The notes under the pieces were generated by a model, which saw nothing but the letters and a program-made list of their open reading frames with translations, searched no databases and was not told the origin of the DNA. 64,000 bases of DNA from Stenotrophomonas sp. 610A2 (GTDB lineage: Bacteria > Pseudomonadota > Gammaproteobacteria > Xanthomonadales > Xanthomonadaceae): contig NZ_CP130832.1 in the NCBI RefSeq assembly GCF_030549615.1, positions 3,534,001 through 3,598,000 of the forward strand, written 5' to 3'. Below, piece by piece: positions 60,169 to 64,000 of the stretch (its first letter is position 1; every line of letters starts with the position of its first letter). The translations under genes were made by a program, and so were the position numbers.

Positions 60169-60209
60169 AGAGAATCTGGATAACTCAGGCTGCAGTTACC
60201 CTCACCCCA

Positions 60210-60998
60210 TCAAACAAACCGCATCGAGGTGGTACCAAGGCCATCCGCACGCACAAGCACGTTGTCACCGGCCGCGACGGCCACCGCCGCGGTGATCGCA
60301 CCGGACAGCACCACGCTGCCGGCCGGCAATACCTGCCCGCGCTGCGCCAGCATGTTGACCAGCATCGCCACCGCTTCGGCCGGGTTGCCGAGTACAGCCG
60401 CACCGGCACCTACCTCAACCACCTGACCGTTCTTCTCCATCACCACGCCAAGCGTTTCCAGATCCAGCCCTTCCACCGCGGTTGGGCGCGAACCCAACAC
60501 ATAGCGTGCCGCCGAGGTGTTGTCGGCGATGACACTTGGCAGGTCGAAGTGGAAGTTCTCGTAGCGCGAATCGATCAACTCGATCGCCGGCACCACGTAA
60601 TCGGTTGCCGCCAACACCTGGGCAATATCGCAACCGGGCCCGGCAAGCTGCTCGCGCATCACGAAGGCGATCTCCGCCTCCACCTTCGGATGGATCAGCC
60701 GGGCGGTATCCACCACGGCGCCATCGTCGACGGCGTTGTCGTCACCCAGGAAGCCATAGATCGGTGTGTCGACGCCCATCTGCTGCATCTTCGGGCGAGA
60801 GGTCAGGCCCATCTTCATGCCGACGATGCGGACACCTGCGGACTGCTTGATGCTGCGCAGGCACTCCTGGATGTCGTAGGCCTCATCCACGCCGATCTGC
60901 GGGTGCGCGTCGGTGATCTTCACCACCTCCCGCACTTCCTGCTCGGCGGCCAGCAGCTGCAGGGCGCAGCCTTCGATGATGGAACGGTCCAAGGTCAT
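60210..60998 (-). CDS. 2-oxo-3-hexenedioate (4-oxalocrotonate) decarboxylase
   Basis: 262 residues. FAH-fold hydratase/decarboxylase family: [46 protein letters not shown] (metal-binding Glu), [35 protein letters not shown] and [28 protein letters not shown] and GFLGDD separate it from its paralogue 63025-63822 and fit the decarboxylase branch (DmpH/XylI-like). It yields 2-oxopent-4-enoate in meta-cleavage. It overlaps the aldolase gene by 4 nt. Confidence 0.9.
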   Translation of the reverse strand: MTLDRSIIEGCALQLLAAEQEVREVVKITDAHPQIGVDEAYDIQECLRSIKQSAGVRIVGMKMGLTSRPKMQQMGVDTPIYGFLGDDNAVDDGAVVDTARLIHPKVEAEIAFVMREQLAGPGCDIAQVLAATDYVVPAIELIDSRYENFHFDLPSVIADNTSAARYVLGSRPTAVEGLDLETLGVVMEKNGQVVEVGAGAAVLGNPAEAVAMLVNMLAQRGQVLPAGSVVLSGAITAAVAVAAGDNVLVRADGLGTTSMRFV

Positions 60999-62035
60999 GC
61001 GGTTTTCTCCTGCGTAGTGGCGTCGCGGGCACGCAGCACATCCAGTGCGACGTCCACGATCATGTCTTCCTGGCCACCGACCATGCGGCGCTTGCCGAGT
61101 TCGACGAGGATGTCGACGGTATTGATGCCGAAACGCTGCGACGCTGCCTCGGCGTGGCGAAGGAAACTGGAATACACGCCTGCATAACCCAATGCCAGGG
61201 TCTCGCGGTCCACGCGTACCGGGCGGTCCTGCAGCGGACGCACGATGTCATCGGCGGCATCCATCAAGGTGTAAAGATCACAGCCATGGTTCCAGCCCAT
61301 GCGCTCGGCGGCGGCGATGAACACTTCCAGCGGCGCGTTGCCTGCACCCGCACCCATGCCGGCAAGGCTGGCATCGATGCGGATCGCGCCGGCTTCGACC
61401 GCGGCGATGGAGTTGGCCACGCCCAGCGACAGGTTGTGGTGGGCATGGATGCCGATCTGCGTATCAGCCTGCAGCGACTCGCGCAGCGCGCTGACCCGCT
61501 CGCGCACGTCGTTCATGTTGAGAGCGCCGCCGGAATCCACCACGTAGACGCAGGACGCGCCGTAGCTTTCCATCTTCTTCGCTTCCACGGCCAACGCCGC
61601 AGGCGTGGTCATGTGGCTCATCATCAGGAAGCCAACCGTGTCCATGCCCAGCGCATTGGCCGCTTCGATGTGCTGGCGCGAGATGTCGGCTTCGGTGCAG
61701 TGGGTGGCCACGCGCACGATGCGCGCACCGGCGGCATGCGCATTCTTCAGGTCGTGCACGGTGCCGATGCCGGGCAGCAGCAGCGTGGCGATCCTGGCAT
61801 GCGAAACCGATTCGGCAGCGGCCTCGATCCACTCGACGTCGCTGTGCGCGCCGAAGCCATAGTTGAACGATGAACCCTGCAGGCCATCGCCATGCGCGAC
61901 CTCGATCGAGTCCACCCTTGCCTTGTCCAGCGCGGTGGCAATCGCCCGCACCTGCGCCACGCTGTAGCGGTGGCGCACCGCGTGCGAACCGTCACGCAGG
62001 GTGACATCGGAAATGTAGAGCTTGTTGTCAGTCAT
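60995..62035 (-). CDS. 4-hydroxy-2-oxovalerate aldolase
   Basis: 346 residues from the ATG giving [22 protein letters not shown]. It is a DmpG-type HMGL-like TIM barrel with the active-site segment [13 protein letters not shown] and metal histidines in [24 protein letters not shown]. The C-terminal DmpG communication domain ([40 protein letters not shown]) pairs with acylating aldehyde dehydrogenase. It splits 4-hydroxy-2-oxovalerate to pyruvate and acetaldehyde. It lies 10 nt after the dehydrogenase gene. Confidence 0.96.
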   Translation of the reverse strand: MTDNKLYISDVTLRDGSHAVRHRYSVAQVRAIATALDKARVDSIEVAHGDGLQGSSFNYGFGAHSDVEWIEAAAESVSHARIATLLLPGIGTVHDLKNAHAAGARIVRVATHCTEADISRQHIEAANALGMDTVGFLMMSHMTTPAALAVEAKKMESYGASCVYVVDSGGALNMNDVRERVSALRESLQADTQIGIHAHHNLSLGVANSIAAVEAGAIRIDASLAGMGAGAGNAPLEVFIAAAERMGWNHGCDLYTLMDAADDIVRPLQDRPVRVDRETLALGYAGVYSSFLRHAEAASQRFGINTVDILVELGKRRMVGGQEDMIVDVALDVLRARDATTQEKTA

Positions 62036-62045
62036 GCGTTCTTCC

Positions 62046-62984
62046 TCAGGCTGCAGCGCGCGCGGCCAGCACCGAGGCGGCCATGCGCTCACCGGTGGCC
62101 AGCGCGGCCGACGTCATGATGTCCAGGTTGCCGGCGTAGGCCGGCAGGTAGTGCGCGGCACCTTCCACTTCCAGGAAGATCGTGGTCTTGAGGCCAGTGG
62201 TGAGACCGACGCCGGGCACATTGACCGGCTCGTCCAGCACCTCGAACTGCACCTGCTGCTTCAGTCGGTAGCCAGGGACGTAGGCGGCCACACGCGCAGC
62301 CATATCGTTGACCGCTGCCTCGATGGCCGCGGCGTCGGCCGGCTCGCTGAGCACGTAGACGGTGTCGCGCATCAGCAACGGCGGCTCGGCCGGATTGAGC
62401 ACGATGATGGCCTTGCCCACCGCCGCGCCACCAGCGCTCTCGATTGCCCGCGAGGTGGTCTCGGTGAACTCATCGATGTTGGCGCGGGTGCCGGGGCCGG
62501 CACTCTTGCTGGAAATGCTGGCGACGATCTCGGCGTACTTGACCTTGGCCACCGAGGCCACCGCGGCAACCATCGGAATGGTGGCCTGGCCGCCGCAGGT
62601 CACCATGTTGACGTTGGCGGCGTCGATGTTGTCGTCCAGGTTGACGGTCGGCAGGCAGTACGGGCCGATCGCTGCTGGCGTCAGGTCGACCACGCGGATG
62701 TCCGGCTTGGCCTTGCGCAGCAGGGCGTCATTGGCGATGTGCGCCGAGGCTGATGTCGCATCGAAGACAATGTCGATATCGGCAAACAACTCCGATTCAA
62801 TCAGTCCGGCCACGCCACTGGCGATGGTCGGCACGCCCATGCGCGCAGCGCGGGCCAGGCCATCGGAGGCCGGGTCGATGCCGACAAGTGCGGCCATCTG
62901 CACGTGCTTGCCGTGGCGCAGGATCTTGATCATCAGGTCGGTACCGATGTTGCCGGGGCCGACGATGGCAGCTTTCAGGGTCAT
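62046..62984 (-). CDS. Acetaldehyde dehydrogenase (acylating)
   Basis: 312 residues. Rossmann start [35 protein letters not shown], and the catalytic Cys130 in [15 protein letters not shown]. The C-terminal dimer region is [23 protein letters not shown]. It converts acetaldehyde, NAD+ and CoA to acetyl-CoA, in a channelled complex with the aldolase. Gene order hydratase-dehydrogenase-aldolase-decarboxylase is a standard meta-cleavage order (dmpEFGH). It lies 40 nt after the hydratase gene. Confidence 0.96.
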   Translation of the reverse strand: MTLKAAIVGPGNIGTDLMIKILRHGKHVQMAALVGIDPASDGLARAARMGVPTIASGVAGLIESELFADIDIVFDATSASAHIANDALLRKAKPDIRVVDLTPAAIGPYCLPTVNLDDNIDAANVNMVTCGGQATIPMVAAVASVAKVKYAEIVASISSKSAGPGTRANIDEFTETTSRAIESAGGAAVGKAIIVLNPAEPPLLMRDTVYVLSEPADAAAIEAAVNDMAARVAAYVPGYRLKQQVQFEVLDEPVNVPGVGLTTGLKTTIFLEVEGAAHYLPAYAGNLDIMTSAALATGERMAASVLAARAAA

Positions 62985-63024
62985 GCAGCACTCCTGTCAT
63001 TCAATGTGGGGGAGGAAGCAGGCA

Positions 63025-63822
63025 TCACGCGAAATGCACGTCGGCACTGCCGAGCGCGCCAACGCGGACACGCATGTGGTCACCGGCGGCCACCGGGATC
63101 AGCGGCACCAAGGCGCCGGACAGGATTACTTCGCCGGCCTTCAACGGCGTACCAAGGCGACCAAGCGTGTTGGCCAGCCATGCCACGCAGTTGACCGGCG
63201 ATCCCAGCGCAGCGGCACCGGCGCCAGTAGCCACCAGTTCGCCGTTCTTCTCGACCACCATGCCCAGCGTGCCCAGGTCCAGGTTCCTCGGTGGCACGCG
63301 CAGCTCGCCCAGCACATAGGCGGCGGCGGAGGCATTGTCGGCAACGGTGTCGGTGATGCCGATACGCCAGTCGCGGATGCGCGAATCAACGATCTCGAAG
63401 CACACCGACAGCGCTTCGGTCGCAGCGAGTACATCGTGGTGGGTGATGCCGGGGCCAACCAGGTCGCGCTTGAGGTGGAAGGCGATTTCACCTTCGGCAC
63501 GCGGCGCGATCATCCCGGCCACCGGCAGCGTGCCGCCGTTGGCAACCTGCATGCGGTCGGTGAGGAAACCGAAGTCGGGCTGATCCACTTTCAACATGCG
63601 CTGCACGGCTGCCGACGTAGCACCGATCTTCTTGCCGACCACTCGCTCGCCATCGGCCAGGCGACGCGCCAGCAGATCATTGGAGATCGCATAGGCATCG
63701 GCCAGGGTAAGCCCACTGATCCGCTCGCTCAGTGGATCAACCGCCTCGCCAGTGCGCAGCGCGGAATGCAGTTCGGCGCCATGCAGGGCGATTGCAGCTG
63801 CATCCAATACCAAGGCCGTCAT
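63025..63822 (-). CDS. 2-oxopent-4-enoate hydratase
   Basis: 265 residues. FAH-fold hydratase: VVGKKIGATSAAVQRMLKVDQPDFGFLTDRM, MIAPRAEGEIAFHLKRDL, LSVCFEIVDSRIRDWRIGITDTVADNASAAAYVLG and GSPVNCVAWLANTLGRLG. The KKIGATS block fits the DmpE/MhpD-like hydratases. It adds water to 2-hydroxypenta-2,4-dienoate to give 4-hydroxy-2-oxovalerate. The ATG overlaps the stop of the upstream tautomerase gene. Confidence 0.93.
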   Translation of the reverse strand: MTALVLDAAAIALHGAELHSALRTGEAVDPLSERISGLTLADAYAISNDLLARRLADGERVVGKKIGATSAAVQRMLKVDQPDFGFLTDRMQVANGGTLPVAGMIAPRAEGEIAFHLKRDLVGPGITHHDVLAATEALSVCFEIVDSRIRDWRIGITDTVADNASAAAYVLGELRVPPRNLDLGTLGMVVEKNGELVATGAGAAALGSPVNCVAWLANTLGRLGTPLKAGEVILSGALVPLIPVAAGDHMRVRVGALGSADVHFA

Positions 63823-64000
63823 GCCTTGCCCCCTTCAACCGGATCGCTCTTGAGCACATCGCCCACCGCGAAACGTTGCGGCGGAACCTCGGTGACCATC
63901 ACCCGGATCGCGCTCATCGGCGCATCCAGTTCCACATGCGCCACCTTCGCCAGTTCGCGGATGAAGCGCTGTACTTTCTGCTCGTCGCGGCCCTGCACCA
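63819..64000 (-). CDS. 4-oxalocrotonate tautomerase family protein (partial, 5' end outside window)
   Basis: The C-terminal 60 residues are visible: VQGRDEQKVQRFIRELAKV, then MSAIRVMVTEVPPQRFAVGD and LKSDPVEGGKA. This matches the tautomerase pattern GRxxEQK ... VRVxxxEVP. It isomerises 2-hydroxymuconate-type intermediates just before the decarboxylase step. It overlaps the hydratase gene by 4 nt (ATGA) and is co-transcribed with the lower pathway. Confidence 0.85.
   Translation of the reverse strand, partial: VQGRDEQKVQRFIRELAKVAHVELDAPMSAIRVMVTEVPPQRFAVGDVLKSDPVEGGKA

Overview
The window looks like a chromosomal segment of a Stenotrophomonas-type member of the Lysobacteraceae (Xanthomonadaceae). 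The evidence is high GC with strong GC3 bias, the mrcA/pilMNOPQ arrangement, many xanthomonad-type proteins, and dozens of intergenic palindromes. These include GTAG-ended repeats of the kind described as SMAG elements in S. maltophilia, and GGAGCGGCGT(A/C)AGCCGCGAAGC repeats. Most of it is ordinary core genome. No tRNA, rRNA, integrase, transposase, prophage or CRISPR array was seen.

Layout. 1-3.8 kb: a MoxR / DUF58 / DUF4381 / VWA / VWA operon on the minus strand, cut by the left edge. 3.9-8.8 kb: pilMNOPQ (type IV pilus alignment complex and secretin), divergent from mrcA (PBP1A, 9.0-11.4 kb). 11.5-15.5 kb: a conserved hypothetical gene, gltA, the cysteine-free ribosomal protein L31 gene rpmE2, and a nucleoside hydrolase. 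15.5-30.8 kb: the conserved block recG ... ridA ... spoT-rpoZ-gmk-yicC. It is interrupted twice. An AraC regulator / beta-helix lipoprotein / diheme cytochrome lipoprotein / TonB-dependent receptor cassette lies between recG and ridA. A nitrobindin-like gene, bracketed by tandem composite repeats that carry consensus DnaA boxes, lies between ridA and spoT.

30.9-37.3 kb: rph, a VOC protein, rdgB, a small membrane protein and hemW, then a DUF1631-PilZ pair. 37.4-43.7 kb: pepQ, a repeat-filled gap with a roughly 540-bp imperfect inverted repeat, pepP-ygfB (minus), a ZapB-like coiled-coil gene and zapA (plus), 6S RNA, 5-formyltetrahydrofolate cyclo-ligase and an EVE protein. 43.8-51.7 kb: rpiA, a DUF192 lipoprotein, a SirB1-like protein, rubredoxin, thiE, hemL, azurin, a HAD phosphatase and argD. 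51.8-58.6 kb: a potassium-channel-like protein with an added zinc ribbon, an SDR, a lipoprotein, a DUF2867/kinase-like pair, a DedA-PAP2-LssY fusion and a LON-substrate-binding-domain protein. 58.6-64 kb: a DcaP-type porin downstream of a meta-cleavage lower pathway (decarboxylase, aldolase, acylating aldehyde dehydrogenase, hydratase, tautomerase), which implies aromatic-compound catabolism continuing beyond the right edge.

The two signals most worth following are: (i) four copies (24.4-26.3 kb) of an element with fixed internal geometry, TGG(A/T)CAAAA, then TTATCCACA, then 28 nt, then TGTGGATAG, then 10 nt, then a GTAG palindrome; and (ii) the TonB receptor / diheme cytochrome / beta-helix / AraC cassette, whose paired secreted proteins belong to families of unknown function. 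All calls come from reading the sequence. No database search was run.
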